NCBI GenBank assembly: GCA_943787365.1
Contig: CALSMD010000001.1
Span: 620,001 to 684,000, forward strand
Source: an uncultured Flavobacteriaceae bacterium
GTDB lineage: Bacteria; Bacteroidota; Bacteroidia; Flavobacteriales; Flavobacteriaceae
Direction: 5' to 3'
DNA: 64,000 bases
The notes below the pieces were generated by a model. That model worked only from the letters and a program-made list of their open reading frames with translations. It was not told where the DNA came from and ran no database searches. Below, one piece after another: positions 20,272-29,900 of this stretch (within the stretch, counting starts at the first letter, position 1; every line of letters starts with the position of its first letter). The position numbers were made by a program, and so were the translations under genes.

Positions 20272-20964
20272 TTATTTCGAAGCGATTGACAAAAGGATAT
20301 ATGCTATGATGACAAGTGGAATTCCTGCAAATTGAAAAATAGCGAGAATTGCTATCGATAAAACAATCAATATATAGCGTGAGGCATTGTCTTTAAAATT
20401 CCATGTTTTAAATTTTAAGGCGATCAGCTTTATAGGTGCGTTTAACAAATAACAACTCACCAAGGTCAGCACGATAAGAAACCAAGGATTTAGAATCGTT
20501 GCATTGATTGCATCGCTGTGTTGATATTCTAATATAAGAGGTAAAGAAATAATCAAGAGGGTATTTGCGGGTGTTGGCAATCCAATAAACGCATCGGATT
20601 GATTGGTAGAAATATTAAATTTTGCCAAACGAAAAGCCGACGCTAAGGTGACTAACAACCCAAAATAAGGGAGTAAATTGTAGGTTTCCCAAGACAACTG
20701 TGGCGCTAAACCTAATAAATGAAAGAGTACCAAACCGGGCACTAAACCACTGGTGACCATATCAGCCAAAGAATCCAATTGCACACCCAACTCACTTTCC
20801 ACCTTTAATTTACGAGCCAAAAGTCCGTCAAAAAAATCAAAGAAAACACCAAGACACACAAACAAGGCGGTGAGCTTCATATTGCCTTCCAAAGCAAAAA
20901 TTACGGCCACACAACCAGAGAATAGATTTAATAATGTAATAAAATGAGGGATATATGATTTCAC
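20272..20964 (-). CDS. pssA: CDP-diacylglycerol-serine O-phosphatidyltransferase
   Basis: A 230-residue membrane enzyme that makes phosphatidylserine from CDP-diacylglycerol and serine, the precursor of phosphatidylethanolamine. The complete CDP-alcohol phosphatidyltransferase motif D-G-x2-A-R-x8-G-x3-D-x3-D is present as DGLLARKL...GVQLDSLAD near residues 45-67. About eight hydrophobic segments surround it, starting with SYIPHFITLLNLFSGCVAVI, which is typical of the Gram-positive-like type II PssA used by Bacteroidota. It is divergent from the PorV/PorQ-like gene, and the 120-base gap would hold both promoters. Confidence 0.9.
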   Translation of the reverse strand: MKSYIPHFITLLNLFSGCVAVIFALEGNMKLTALFVCLGVFFDFFDGLLARKLKVESELGVQLDSLADMVTSGLVPGLVLFHLLGLAPQLSWETYNLLPYFGLLVTLASAFRLAKFNISTNQSDAFIGLPTPANTLLIISLPLILEYQHSDAINATILNPWFLIVLTLVSCYLLNAPIKLIALKFKTWNFKDNASRYILIVLSIAILAIFQFAGIPLVIIAYILLSIASK

Positions 20965-20998
20965 GATAAATTGTATTTAATTAGTAAAAATAATAAAC

Positions 20999-21006
20999 TA
21001 TTTTTG
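20999..21006 (+). promoter_or_regulatory. Candidate -7 element for the PorV/PorQ-like gene
   Basis: TATTTTTG at 20999-21006 fits the Bacteroidota -7 form TAnnTTTG. The nearest upstream TTG (20971-20973) is 25 bases away, longer than the usual 19-21, so the promoter call is tentative. Confidence 0.3.
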
Positions 21007-21084
21007 TTTTCGGTAAATAAACAACAATATCTAAAAAAAAATAGAGTTTACATTAGTGTTTATCAGTTCATTTAAAAAAAGCCC

Positions 21085-22152
21085 TTGCAAGTATTAAAAT
21101 TTGTCTTTATATTTTTGACCCCACTGTTGATGGTGTCTCAATCTACTCGAAAATATTCCAATGAATTTTTGAATATTGGAGTGGATGCGTCTGCTTTGGG
21201 AATGAGCAATGCGGTCGTCGCCTCTTCTGATGATGTAAATTCTGGCTACTGGAATCCCGCCGGTTTGGTGCATCTAAAAGACAGTGAGGCTGCCATCATG
21301 CACTCCAGTTATTTTGCCAACATTGCCAATTATAATTACATCGCTTTTGCAATGCCTTTGGACGATCGAAGTGCGGTCAGTCTGTCGTTAATTCGGTTTG
21401 GAGTCGATGATATTTTAGATACCACTAAACTTATAGACCAACAGGGCGTGATCAATTACGATCGGATTAATTTATTTTCCGCGGCAGATTATGCACTTAC
21501 GTTTTCTTACGCGAGAAGATTGCCCGTTCCGGGATGGAATTACGGTGTCAATGCGAAAGTCATTCGACGTATTATTGGCGATTTTGCAACCTCATGGGGA
21601 TTTGGTTTGGATCTAGGTATTCAGTTTGAGTCCAACGATTGGAAATTTGGTTTGATGGCAAGAGACGTCACCACCACCTTTAATGCGTGGGCTATTAATG
21701 CAGACCGATTGCAAGACATTAAAGATGCCATCCCAGGACAAAATCAAGAAGAACCTGAAGCCACAGAGCTCACACTTCCTAAACTGCAACTTGGAATGTC
21801 GAAACTCTTTACTTTTAATTACGATTACACCCTAAGAACCGAAGTGGACTTCATCTGTCGGTTTGAAGAAAACAACGATATGATTTCCTCTTCTTTTGTC
21901 AGTATCAATCCTGCTTTGGGTCTTGAATTTGGATATACGGATCTGGTGTTTTTTAGAGCAGGGATCGGAAATTTTCAAAATGAATTACAAATTGATAACT
22001 CTACGCCTTTAACCTTTCAACCTAATTTTGGTGTCGGATTCAAATATAACGGCATATTTTTAGACTACGCCTTTACGGATATTGGCGATCAAAGTGCCGC
22101 CTTATACTCCAATGTATTTTCTCTCAAAATCGACTTAAGCATCTTTAGATAA
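21085..22152 (+). CDS. PorV/PorQ family outer-membrane protein
   Basis: A 355-residue exported beta-barrel. The N-terminal signal peptide (LKFVFIFLTPLLMVSQ) is followed by the family start NEFLNIGVDASALGMSNAVV and DDVNSGYWNPAGLVH, the pattern seen in FadL-like PorV/PorQ proteins linked to type IX secretion. Alternating aromatic strands run to the end (NVFSLKIDLSIF). Whether it is a secretion component or a general barrel cannot be told from sequence, but a T9SS-type cargo (the subtilase) is encoded at 5690. The start is TTG at 21085; no better start precedes the signal peptide. The stop codon shares a base with the next ATG. Confidence 0.78.
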   Translation: MQVLKFVFIFLTPLLMVSQSTRKYSNEFLNIGVDASALGMSNAVVASSDDVNSGYWNPAGLVHLKDSEAAIMHSSYFANIANYNYIAFAMPLDDRSAVSLSLIRFGVDDILDTTKLIDQQGVINYDRINLFSAADYALTFSYARRLPVPGWNYGVNAKVIRRIIGDFATSWGFGLDLGIQFESNDWKFGLMARDVTTTFNAWAINADRLQDIKDAIPGQNQEEPEATELTLPKLQLGMSKLFTFNYDYTLRTEVDFICRFEENNDMISSSFVSINPALGLEFGYTDLVFFRAGIGNFQNELQIDNSTPLTFQPNFGVGFKYNGIFLDYAFTDIGDQSAALYSNVFSLKIDLSIFR

Positions 22153-23330
22153 TGGACTTTAAAAAATTAATTACGCTTTTACTTGTATGGATAAGCTTCT
22201 CTGTAAACGCACAACTTGAGCTGACGACAGAGTCTGAAATCAGTATTCTGACCATTGGCGCCGGCACCTCTTTAAATGATGCGTTTGGACACAATGCGAT
22301 TCGAATCAAAGACCCCGTTTATAAATTTGATATTGTGTTTGATTATGGACGGTATGACTTCGATACAGAAAATTTTTATCTGAAATTCGCACAAGGAAAA
22401 CTCGATTATCAAATCAGTCAATCTAAATTTGAGACCTTTTTTGGGTACTATCAATATAACAACCGAAGTGTTAAAGAGCAAGTTTTAAACTTAAATTCAG
22501 AACAAAAAACCGTCCTTTATAATCTGTTAAAAGAAAACATCAAACCCGAAAATAAAAATTATCTTTATGATTTTTTCTATAATAATTGTGCTACAAAAAT
22601 CAAAGATGACATTGAAAACATCCTAGACTACCAACTCGCGTATTACCCCGCAGCAGCATTTCAACAACTTTCTTTTAGAAATTTAATTCGTTCCGATTTG
22701 AATCAAAATTCATGGGGAAGCTTGGGAATTGATATTGCCTTGGGTTCAAAAATAGACCAGATTGCCAGCGTTGAAGAACATATGTTTTTGCCTAAATACT
22801 TACACCAACTGCTTGAAAATTCACGTTTAAAAACAGACGATTCAAAATTAGTGACTGCCTCAAAAACACTGAGCCCTTCTGATGCTATTACAAAAAGTGA
22901 CTTTTTTAGCAGTCCGCTTTTCATCTTGGGAATTCTAGCACTTATCATGCTCTTCATCACTTATAAAGATTACAAAAACAACAGCCGTAGCAAATGGCTT
23001 GATGTTGGTTTATTTGCCATTACGGGCTGCATAGGTGTGTTTTTATTACTGCTTTGGTTAGCAACTGACCATCAGACAACGGCTTATAACTACAACCTTT
23101 TATGGGCGTGTGCGCTGAATATTTTATTCCTTCCTTCCATACGTAAGTCGAGGTTAAACAATCGTGGACTGAGCTATTTAAAATTCCTTGTACTGCTTCT
23201 ATCTCTGATGGGGCTGCATTGGATCACAGGAGTACAATCCTTTGCTATTGGATTGATCCCACTTCTGATTGCTATTTGTGTGCGATATTTATTTTTAATT
23301 CATCATTTCAAGGCTGCAATTCGTCTATAA
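22152..23330 (+). CDS. DUF4105 domain membrane protein
   Basis: A 392-residue protein. A signal peptide (LITLLLVWISFSVNAQ) is followed by a DUF4105 domain (about residues 25-190) with TIGAGTSLNDAFGHNAIRI, YDFDTENFYLKFAQGKLDY and YDFFYNNCATKI. The conserved His and Cys (FGHNAIRI, NNCATK) suggest an NlpC/P60-like papain fold, but this is inference. The C-terminal third has four to five hydrophobic helices (from FILGILALIMLFITYKDY on). It starts on the last base of the PorV/PorQ-like stop and so belongs to the same transcript. Precise function unknown. Confidence 0.8.
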   Translation: MDFKKLITLLLVWISFSVNAQLELTTESEISILTIGAGTSLNDAFGHNAIRIKDPVYKFDIVFDYGRYDFDTENFYLKFAQGKLDYQISQSKFETFFGYYQYNNRSVKEQVLNLNSEQKTVLYNLLKENIKPENKNYLYDFFYNNCATKIKDDIENILDYQLAYYPAAAFQQLSFRNLIRSDLNQNSWGSLGIDIALGSKIDQIASVEEHMFLPKYLHQLLENSRLKTDDSKLVTASKTLSPSDAITKSDFFSSPLFILGILALIMLFITYKDYKNNSRSKWLDVGLFAITGCIGVFLLLLWLATDHQTTAYNYNLLWACALNILFLPSIRKSRLNNRGLSYLKFLVLLLSLMGLHWITGVQSFAIGLIPLLIAICVRYLFLIHHFKAAIRL

Positions 23331-23357
23331 TTATCCTTTCTTTGCAAAAACAAAATT

Positions 23358-25217
23358 TTGAATTACCTTAACGTAGAAAATATATCAAAGTCTTACGGCG
23401 AACTTAATCTGTTCGAAGACCTTTCTTTTAGTATTCATAAAGATCAAAAAATAGCGTTTGTTGCCAAAAATGGCACCGGAAAAACGTCTATTTTAAATAT
23501 TCTTTCAGGAAAAGATGCACCCGATACGGGGCAAATCATTTATCGAAAAGGACTGCGAACTACTTTTTTATCGCAAGAACCTGTTTTAGATCAAACACTA
23601 ACGATTGAGGAAACGATTTTTAATTCGGACAACCCGATTTTAAAAGTCATCAATACCTACCATGCAGCACTTGAAAATCCAGAAGACAGCAATCTCTATC
23701 AAACAGCTTTTGATGATATGGAGCGCTACCAAGCTTGGGATTTTGAAACACAATACACTCAAATACTTTTTAAGTTAAAACTTGAAAATTTAAACCAAAA
23801 AGTAAGTGAACTTTCTGGGGGGCAGCAAAAGCGTTTGGCTTTGGCCAATACCCTCTTAAGTAAACCCGATTTGCTTATTTTAGATGAGCCTACAAACCAT
23901 TTGGATTTAGAAATGATTGAGTGGTTGGAATCGTTTTTTGCGAAGGAAAACATCACCCTATTTATGGTCACGCATGATCGGTATTTTTTGGAACGTGTTT
24001 GTTCCGAAATTATCGAGCTAGATGAAGGCTGTATTTATAACTATAAAGGAAACTACTCTTACTACCTCGAGAAAAAAGAAGAACGTATTGAGCGTGAAGC
24101 CATAGAAACCAATAAATCCAAACAACTCTTTAAAAAAGAACTTGGGTGGATGCGTCGTCAGCCAAAAGCACGAACAACCAAATCCAAGTCCAGAATTGAT
24201 GATTTTTATGAAATAAAAGAACGAGCTAGTAAGCGTCGGAACGACCACGAGGTTCAGTTAGAAATCAATATGGAGCGCTTAGGAAGTAAGATTTTAGAAA
24301 TTTATAAAGTCTCCAAAGCTTTTGAGGAAAAAGTCATTTTAGACAAGTTCGAATATGTATTTCAACGTGGAGAACGTATTGGAATTATCGGTAAAAATGG
24401 AACGGGGAAATCTACGTTTTTGAACATGATTACAGGTGGATTACAACCTGACAGTGGCAAAATCATACAAGGTGAAACCATTAAGTTTGGCTACTATACG
24501 CAAGATGGCATCAAAGCCAAACCAATGCAGAAGGTCATTGATGTGGTGCGTGAATTTGGAGAATACATTCCTTTAATGAAAGGCAAGCAAATTAGTGCCC
24601 AACAATTGCTAGAACGCTTTTTATTCAGTCGAAAAAAACAATATGATTTTGTAGAAAAACTAAGTGGTGGCGAACGAAAACGTCTGTATTTATGTACGGT
24701 GCTGATTCAAAACCCTAACTTTCTAATTCTCGATGAGCCAACCAATGATTTAGACATTGTAACGCTGAATGTTTTGGAAAACTTCTTACTCGATTTTCCG
24801 GGCTGTTTGTTAGTGGTTTCGCATGACCGTTATTTTATGGATAAAATTGTCGATCACTTATTTGTATTTCGTGGCGAAGGTATGGTGGAAGATTTTCCAG
24901 GGAATTATTCCGATTTTAGAACTTATGAAGACAGTACGCCTGTGGCGGCAGAACCTAAGAAAATAACCGCTTCAAAGGTTTCTACAGAAAGTCAATCTGA
25001 AGCTAAATTAAGTTTTAACGAACAAAAAGAACTCAAAAATTTGGAAAGCAAATTAAAATCTCTTGAGTTTGACAAAAAAGAATTAGAAGCAAAATTTCTT
25101 GTTCCAGAGATTGACATGGATACCATCGGAGCCCTGTCTGACGAATTGAAAGTCTTAAATGACGTGATTGAAGAAAAAGAACTAAGGTGGTTGGAATTAA
25201 ATGAAAAGCTGAATTGA
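23358..25217 (+). CDS. ABC-F family ATPase (Uup-like)
   Basis: A 619-residue soluble protein with two ABC cassettes and no membrane segments, the ABC-F type that acts on ribosomes or DNA rather than as a transporter. The first cassette has VAKNGTGKTSIL, LSGGQQKRLALANTLL and LLILDEPTNHLDLEMIEWLE. The second has IGKNGTGKSTFLN, LSGGERKRLYLCTVL and LILDEPTNDLDIVTLNVLE. The linker has WMRRQPKARTTKSKSRID, and the C-terminal about 80 residues form a coiled coil; both resemble Uup. The start is TTG at 23358, directly at the conserved NYLNVENISKSYGE. It overlaps the following gene by four bases. Confidence 0.92.
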   Translation: MNYLNVENISKSYGELNLFEDLSFSIHKDQKIAFVAKNGTGKTSILNILSGKDAPDTGQIIYRKGLRTTFLSQEPVLDQTLTIEETIFNSDNPILKVINTYHAALENPEDSNLYQTAFDDMERYQAWDFETQYTQILFKLKLENLNQKVSELSGGQQKRLALANTLLSKPDLLILDEPTNHLDLEMIEWLESFFAKENITLFMVTHDRYFLERVCSEIIELDEGCIYNYKGNYSYYLEKKEERIEREAIETNKSKQLFKKELGWMRRQPKARTTKSKSRIDDFYEIKERASKRRNDHEVQLEINMERLGSKILEIYKVSKAFEEKVILDKFEYVFQRGERIGIIGKNGTGKSTFLNMITGGLQPDSGKIIQGETIKFGYYTQDGIKAKPMQKVIDVVREFGEYIPLMKGKQISAQQLLERFLFSRKKQYDFVEKLSGGERKRLYLCTVLIQNPNFLILDEPTNDLDIVTLNVLENFLLDFPGCLLVVSHDRYFMDKIVDHLFVFRGEGMVEDFPGNYSDFRTYEDSTPVAAEPKKITASKVSTESQSEAKLSFNEQKELKNLESKLKSLEFDKKELEAKFLVPEIDMDTIGALSDELKVLNDVIEEKELRWLELNEKLN

Positions 25218-25774
25218 ACCGACTCGTTTCATATTTAAAATTTTGGTGGCACTCCAAAAATGAACATGGCGTCCACTCCCCTTTTGTGTTTGATTTGGTT
25301 ACCAACTGTTTTTATGACCGCAGCAAACACAGCGCGTATCAACAGCTTTCTTCAAACGATTCAAAGTCAAAGTTCTTAATTCTCTTAGGGGCTTATTTTA
25401 AGTTTGAGAACTGCTTCATTCCTGAAACCATTGACCCAAAATTTAAGGAAGCTTTAAATCTGGTACAAAACACACCTACATTTAAAACAATTGACGATTT
25501 AATCAAGACTGAATCTGAAATTTCAAAAACACCCTGTTTGATTTATCTCGATTTAAAAACCATTGAAGAATCTTCGATCGCCGAATTGTTTCAAATTTGT
25601 CACAAGGATTCCACAATTCTTATTCCCTCCATACGGGAAACTAAAACCAGATTTGAGCACTGGAATCAGCTGAAATCTCAGTCGGAAGTATCGGTGTCTA
25701 TTGACACCTTTTATTGGGGACTGTTGTTTTTTAGAACCGAACAACCCAAAGAACATTTCACAATAAGGCTCTAA
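25214..25774 (+). CDS. Degenerate class I methyltransferase-like protein
   Basis: A 186-residue protein starting at TTG, with its first bases overlapping the ABC-F stop. Its N-terminus (LKFWWHSKNEHGVHSPFVFD) and C-terminus (SVSIDTFYWGLLFFRTEQPK) look like the ends of a flavobacterial class I SAM-dependent methyltransferase family of about 235 residues, as I remember it. The middle lacks the glycine-rich SAM motif and its acidic partner: where an E-x-G-x-x-x-G loop is expected the sequence reads LLGAYFKFENCFIPETIDPK. It is therefore probably catalytically dead or repurposed, and it may be under decay. It is the last gene of the ABC-F unit. Confidence 0.65.
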   Translation: MNRLVSYLKFWWHSKNEHGVHSPFVFDLVTNCFYDRSKHSAYQQLSSNDSKSKFLILLGAYFKFENCFIPETIDPKFKEALNLVQNTPTFKTIDDLIKTESEISKTPCLIYLDLKTIEESSIAELFQICHKDSTILIPSIRETKTRFEHWNQLKSQSEVSVSIDTFYWGLLFFRTEQPKEHFTIRL

Positions 25775-25824
25775 TTACTTGCTGATTGGAATATTACTTT
25801 TAACTTTATAGCTCAAAATAATCT

Positions 25825-26400
25825 ATGAAAATCTACACAAAAACAGGAGATAAAGGAACTACGGGACTCGTTGGAGGCACACGCATTCCAAAGCACGATT
25901 TGAGAATAGATTGCTACGGCACCGTCGATGAATTGAACTCCTACCTCGGTTTGATACGCGATCAGGCGATTTCAAAGGACAGCAAAACCACACTCATTGA
26001 AATACAAAACCAATTGTTTATCATTGGTTCTCTTTTGGCAACCGATCCTGAGAAACTGAAGGAGGAGTCTAAAAGAAAACGTCTCGGAATCACTTTTCTA
26101 GAAGCGGACGCTATTGCATTTTTAGAAACCGAAATTGATGCGATGAATTTAGCATTGCCTCCAATGACGCATTTTATTTTGCCCGGAGGCCATCAAACCG
26201 TGTCATTCTGTCATATTGCACGCTGTATTTGTCGCCGTGCCGAGAGAAATGTCTCTAAACTCAACGTAGATCAGCCCACCCAACCCGAGGTACTTATTTA
26301 TTTGAATCGCTTGTCGGACTTCATTTTTGTGTTGGCACGAAAATTGTCTAAAGAGTTAGAAGCGGAGGAAATCAAGTGGATTCCTAATAAACCCTCCTAA
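25825..26400 (+). CDS. Cob(I)alamin adenosyltransferase, PduO type
   Basis: A 191-residue cytoplasmic enzyme that transfers the adenosyl group of ATP to cob(I)alamin to make coenzyme B12. It has the PduO signature: KIYTKTGDKGTTGLVGGTR (ATP binding) at residues 2-20, YGTVDELNSYLGLIRD near 32-47, and the late helix RAERNVSKLN near 145. The length is usual for the family. The gap to the preceding gene is 50 bases, too short for a cobalamin riboswitch. No B12 synthesis genes are nearby, so it probably serves salvage for methylmalonyl-CoA mutase or similar enzymes elsewhere. Confidence 0.93.
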   Translation: MKIYTKTGDKGTTGLVGGTRIPKHDLRIDCYGTVDELNSYLGLIRDQAISKDSKTTLIEIQNQLFIIGSLLATDPEKLKEESKRKRLGITFLEADAIAFLETEIDAMNLALPPMTHFILPGGHQTVSFCHIARCICRRAERNVSKLNVDQPTQPEVLIYLNRLSDFIFVLARKLSKELEAEEIKWIPNKPS

Positions 26401-26503
26401 ATTAGGAAGCCAATTATTACAAATCACTGTCTAACAATTTTTTAGTTTAACAGATGGTTTTTAAACGTTCATAACTTTATTGACGAAATAAATGCTTTTT
26501 TAC

Positions 26504-26533
26504 TTGATTTTTTCATCTAAAAAATTATTTTTG
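26504..26533 (+). promoter_or_regulatory. Promoter of the DUF2795 gene
   Basis: TTG at 26504-26506, then exactly 19 bases, then TATTTTTG at 26526-26533, a full match to the Bacteroidota TTG-N19-TAnnTTTG form. It lies 22 bases upstream of the ATG and is the best match to this consensus seen in the window. Confidence 0.65.
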
Positions 26534-26555
26534 CAAAAATTAAATACTTCAACAT

Positions 26556-26777
26556 ATGTATTGGACATTAGAACTTGCCTCTTACCTAAGTGATGCGCCT
26601 TGGCCAGCCACTAAAGATGAATTGATAGATTATTCTATAAGAACAGGAGCTCCACTAGAAGTTGTGGAAAACCTTCAATCTATTGAAGATGAAGGCGACT
26701 CCTACGATTCTATCCAAGAGATTTGGCCTGATTATCCATCAGACGAAGATTATCTTTGGAATGAAGATGAATATTAA
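26556..26777 (+). CDS. DUF2795 small acidic protein
   Basis: A 73-residue soluble, very acidic protein (about a quarter Asp/Glu). MYWTLELASYLSDAPWPATK and the next DELIDYSIRTGAPLEVVENL match the DUF2795 fold; the tail is DEDYLWNEDEY. No function is known to me. It has its own near-consensus promoter and its own terminator, and it lies 129 bases before secA, an arrangement I recall as common in Flavobacteriaceae. Confidence 0.88.
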   Translation: MYWTLELASYLSDAPWPATKDELIDYSIRTGAPLEVVENLQSIEDEGDSYDSIQEIWPDYPSDEDYLWNEDEY

Positions 26778-26797
26778 AAACTCAAAAATTATTTAAA

Positions 26798-26823
26798 AAA
26801 GTCTCAAACGAGGCTTTTTTTTT
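26798..26823 (+). terminator. Intrinsic terminator after the DUF2795 gene
   Basis: The stem AAAGTCTC (26798-26805) and GAGGCTTT (26810-26817) has one G-T pair and an AAAC loop, and is followed by a run of nine Ts in total from 26815. It closes the single-gene DUF2795 unit ahead of secA. Confidence 0.75.
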
Positions 26824-26856
26824 GCTTTATTTCACAAAGAAAATAACAACAAACTG

Positions 26857-26864
26857 TATCTTTG
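26857..26864 (+). promoter_or_regulatory. Candidate -7 element of the secA promoter
   Basis: TATCTTTG fits TAnnTTTG and lies 41 bases before the secA ATG. The expected -33 TTG is not clear (TTTC at about 26830), so the call rests on the -7 box and on the terminator just upstream. Confidence 0.4.
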
Positions 26865-26905
26865 ACTGTCTATACATTTAAAGATTATTAAAATAAAACC
26901 CAAAA

Positions 26906-29900
26906 ATGAGTTTACTGAATTCGGTACTAAAAGTATTCGTTGGAGATAAATCCAAACAAGACGTGAAGGCGATCATGCCAATCGTTCACAAAATAAAAAC
27001 ATTTGAAGCCGCCACTGCAGCCTTGAGTAATGACGCTCTTAGAGCCAAGACTCAAGAATTCAAATCGACGATCTCAGAGGCTTGCAAAGCACTTGAAGAT
27101 AACATCGCTGCGTTATATATTGAAGCAGACACCACGGAGGATATCGACCGAAAGGAAGAAATCTATCTAGAAATTGATGGTCTCAAAGATGAAGTGTATG
27201 CACAGACGCAAGAAGTTTTAGATGCCATTCTCCCTGAAGCCTATTCTGTTATCAAAGAAACTGCCAAACGTTTTGTGAACAACCCACAAATTGAAGTAAC
27301 TGCCAGTCCTTTTGACCGAGAACTTTCGGGGACTAAAGACTATGTCTCTTTAAATGGTGAAAAAGCATTTTGGGCCAATTCTTGGGATGCCGCTGGAAAA
27401 CCCATCACTTGGGACATGGTACATTACGATGTGCAGCTTATAGGCGGTGTCGCGATGCATCAAGGGAAAATTGCTGAGATGCACACAGGAGAAGGGAAAA
27501 CACTCGTAGCAACGCTGCCAGTGTACTTAAACGCGATCACGGGCAAAGGAGTTCACTTGGTAACGGTGAACGACTACTTGGCAAAAAGAGACAGTGCTTG
27601 GATGGCACCCATTTTTCAATTTCATGGGTTGAGTATTGATTGTATTGATTACCACCAACCGAATTCTCAGGAACGTAAAAACGCTTACAATGCCGATATT
27701 ACTTACGGTACGAATAACGAATTTGGATTTGATTACCTAAGAGATAATATGGCGCATACGCCCGATGATCTTGTGCAACGTCCACCGCACTATGCGATTG
27801 TCGATGAAATTGATTCTGTTTTAATTGATGATGCACGAACGCCTTTGATTATTTCAGGACCCATTCCTCAAGGCGATCGTCATGAATTTGTAGAGTTAAA
27901 ACCAAAAGTAGAAGACATTGTTGGGGTTCAACGCAAATACCTTACAGCAGTGCTTGTTGATGCTAAAAAAATGATTGCTGCTGGTGACACCAAAGAAGGT
28001 GGTCTCCAGTTGTTACGTGTTTTTAGAGGAATTCCAAAAAACAAAGCATTAATTAAATTTTTAAGTGAAGAAGGAATCAGACAACTCCTTCAAAAAACAG
28101 AGAATTTCTATATGCAAGACAACAATAGAGAAATGCCCAAAGTGGATGAAGAACTCTATTACGTCATTGATGAAAAAAACAATCAGATTGAATTGTCTGA
28201 TAAGGGCGTCGAATATCTTTCTGGAAAAGACAACCCCGACTTTTTTGTAATGCCTGAAATTGGCATGGAAATTTCAAAAATTGAAACTCAAAATCTTGCG
28301 ACTGAAAAAGAAGCCGAACTCAAAGAAGAATTGTTTAGAGAGTTTGGAATCAAATCAGAACGCATTCATACGCTCAATCAACTTTTAAAAGCCTATGCCC
28401 TCTTTGAAAAAGACATTCAATATGTGGTGATGGAAAATAAAGTCATGATTGTCGATGAGCAAACCGGTCGTATTATGGACGGACGTCGTTACAGTGATGG
28501 ATTGCACCAAGCGATTGAAGCCAAGGAAAATGTAAAAATTGAAGCGGCGACACAAACCTTTGCGACGGTGACCTTACAGAATTATTTTAGAATGTACCGC
28601 AAGCTGTCTGGAATGACAGGAACAGCGGTGACAGAAGCAGGTGAATTTTGGGAGATTTATAAATTGGATGTGATCGAAATTCCGACCAACCGTCCAATTG
28701 CAAGAGACGATCGCGAAGATTTAGTGTATAAAACCAAACGTGAAAAATACAATGCCGTTATTGACGAAGTGACGACCTTATCAAAAGCAGGACGTCCGGT
28801 ATTGATTGGAACGACGAATGTAGAAATTAGTGAGTTGTTGGGGAAAATGTTGAGCATTCGCAAAATTCCTCACAACGTCTTAAATGCAAAGTTGCATAAA
28901 AAAGAAGCCGATATTGTAGCAGAAGCGGGACAGCCCGGACAAGTGACGATTGCCACCAACATGGCAGGTCGTGGAACGGATATCAAATTGTCTGAAGAAG
29001 TGAAGGCCGCAGGCGGATTGGCGATTGTAGGTACGGAGCGTCACGATTCGCGACGTGTAGACAGACAGTTACGTGGACGTGCAGGACGTCAAGGAGATCC
29101 TGGAAGCTCACAGTTTTATGTGTCTTTAGAAGACAATCTAATGCGTCTTTTTGGTAGCGAACGCATTGCCAAAATGATGGACCGTATGGGTCTTGAAGAA
29201 GGCGAAGTGATTCAGCACTCCATGATTTCTAAGTCTATTGAGCGTGCTCAGAAAAAAGTAGAGGAAAATCAATTTGGAGTGCGTAAGCGTCTTTTAGAAT
29301 ATGATGATGTGATGAACTCTCAGCGTGAAGTGGTGTACAAACGTCGCTACAACGCCTTGTTTGGAGAACGCCTTCGGGTCGATTTGGCGAATATGATTTA
29401 TGACACGTCTGAAATTATTACAGAAGAGAATAAAGCCAACAACGATTATAAAAACTTTGAGTTTGAACTGATTCGTTATTTCTCAATGAGTTCGCCTGTA
29501 ACGGCAGATGAATTCTCAAGCATGACGGCTCTGGACATTGCAGGAACGGTTTATAAAAATGCCTTTCAACATTACATTTCCAAAATGGAGCGCAATGCAG
29601 AGTTGGCATTCCCAGTGATTCAAAATGTATACGAGACACAGCGCGATAAATTCAAACGTATTGTGGTGCCTTTTACCGATGGTGTAAAATCCTTACAAGT
29701 GATAACCGATCTTGAAAAAGCGTACCAAACCAACGGAAAACAGTTGGTGACGGATTTTGAGAAAAACATTTCGTTAGCGATTATTGACGATGCTTGGAAA
29801 ACCCATTTACGAAAAATGGACGAGTTGAAACAATCGGTACAATTGGCAGTGCACGAACAAAAAGATCCTTTATTGATTTATAAATTTGAGTCGTTTGAGC

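Noticed and set aside
25775-25824. Cobalamin riboswitch before the cob(I)alamin adenosyltransferase
   Set aside because: The gap is 50 bases, far too short for the element, and no B12-box-like sequence is visible.
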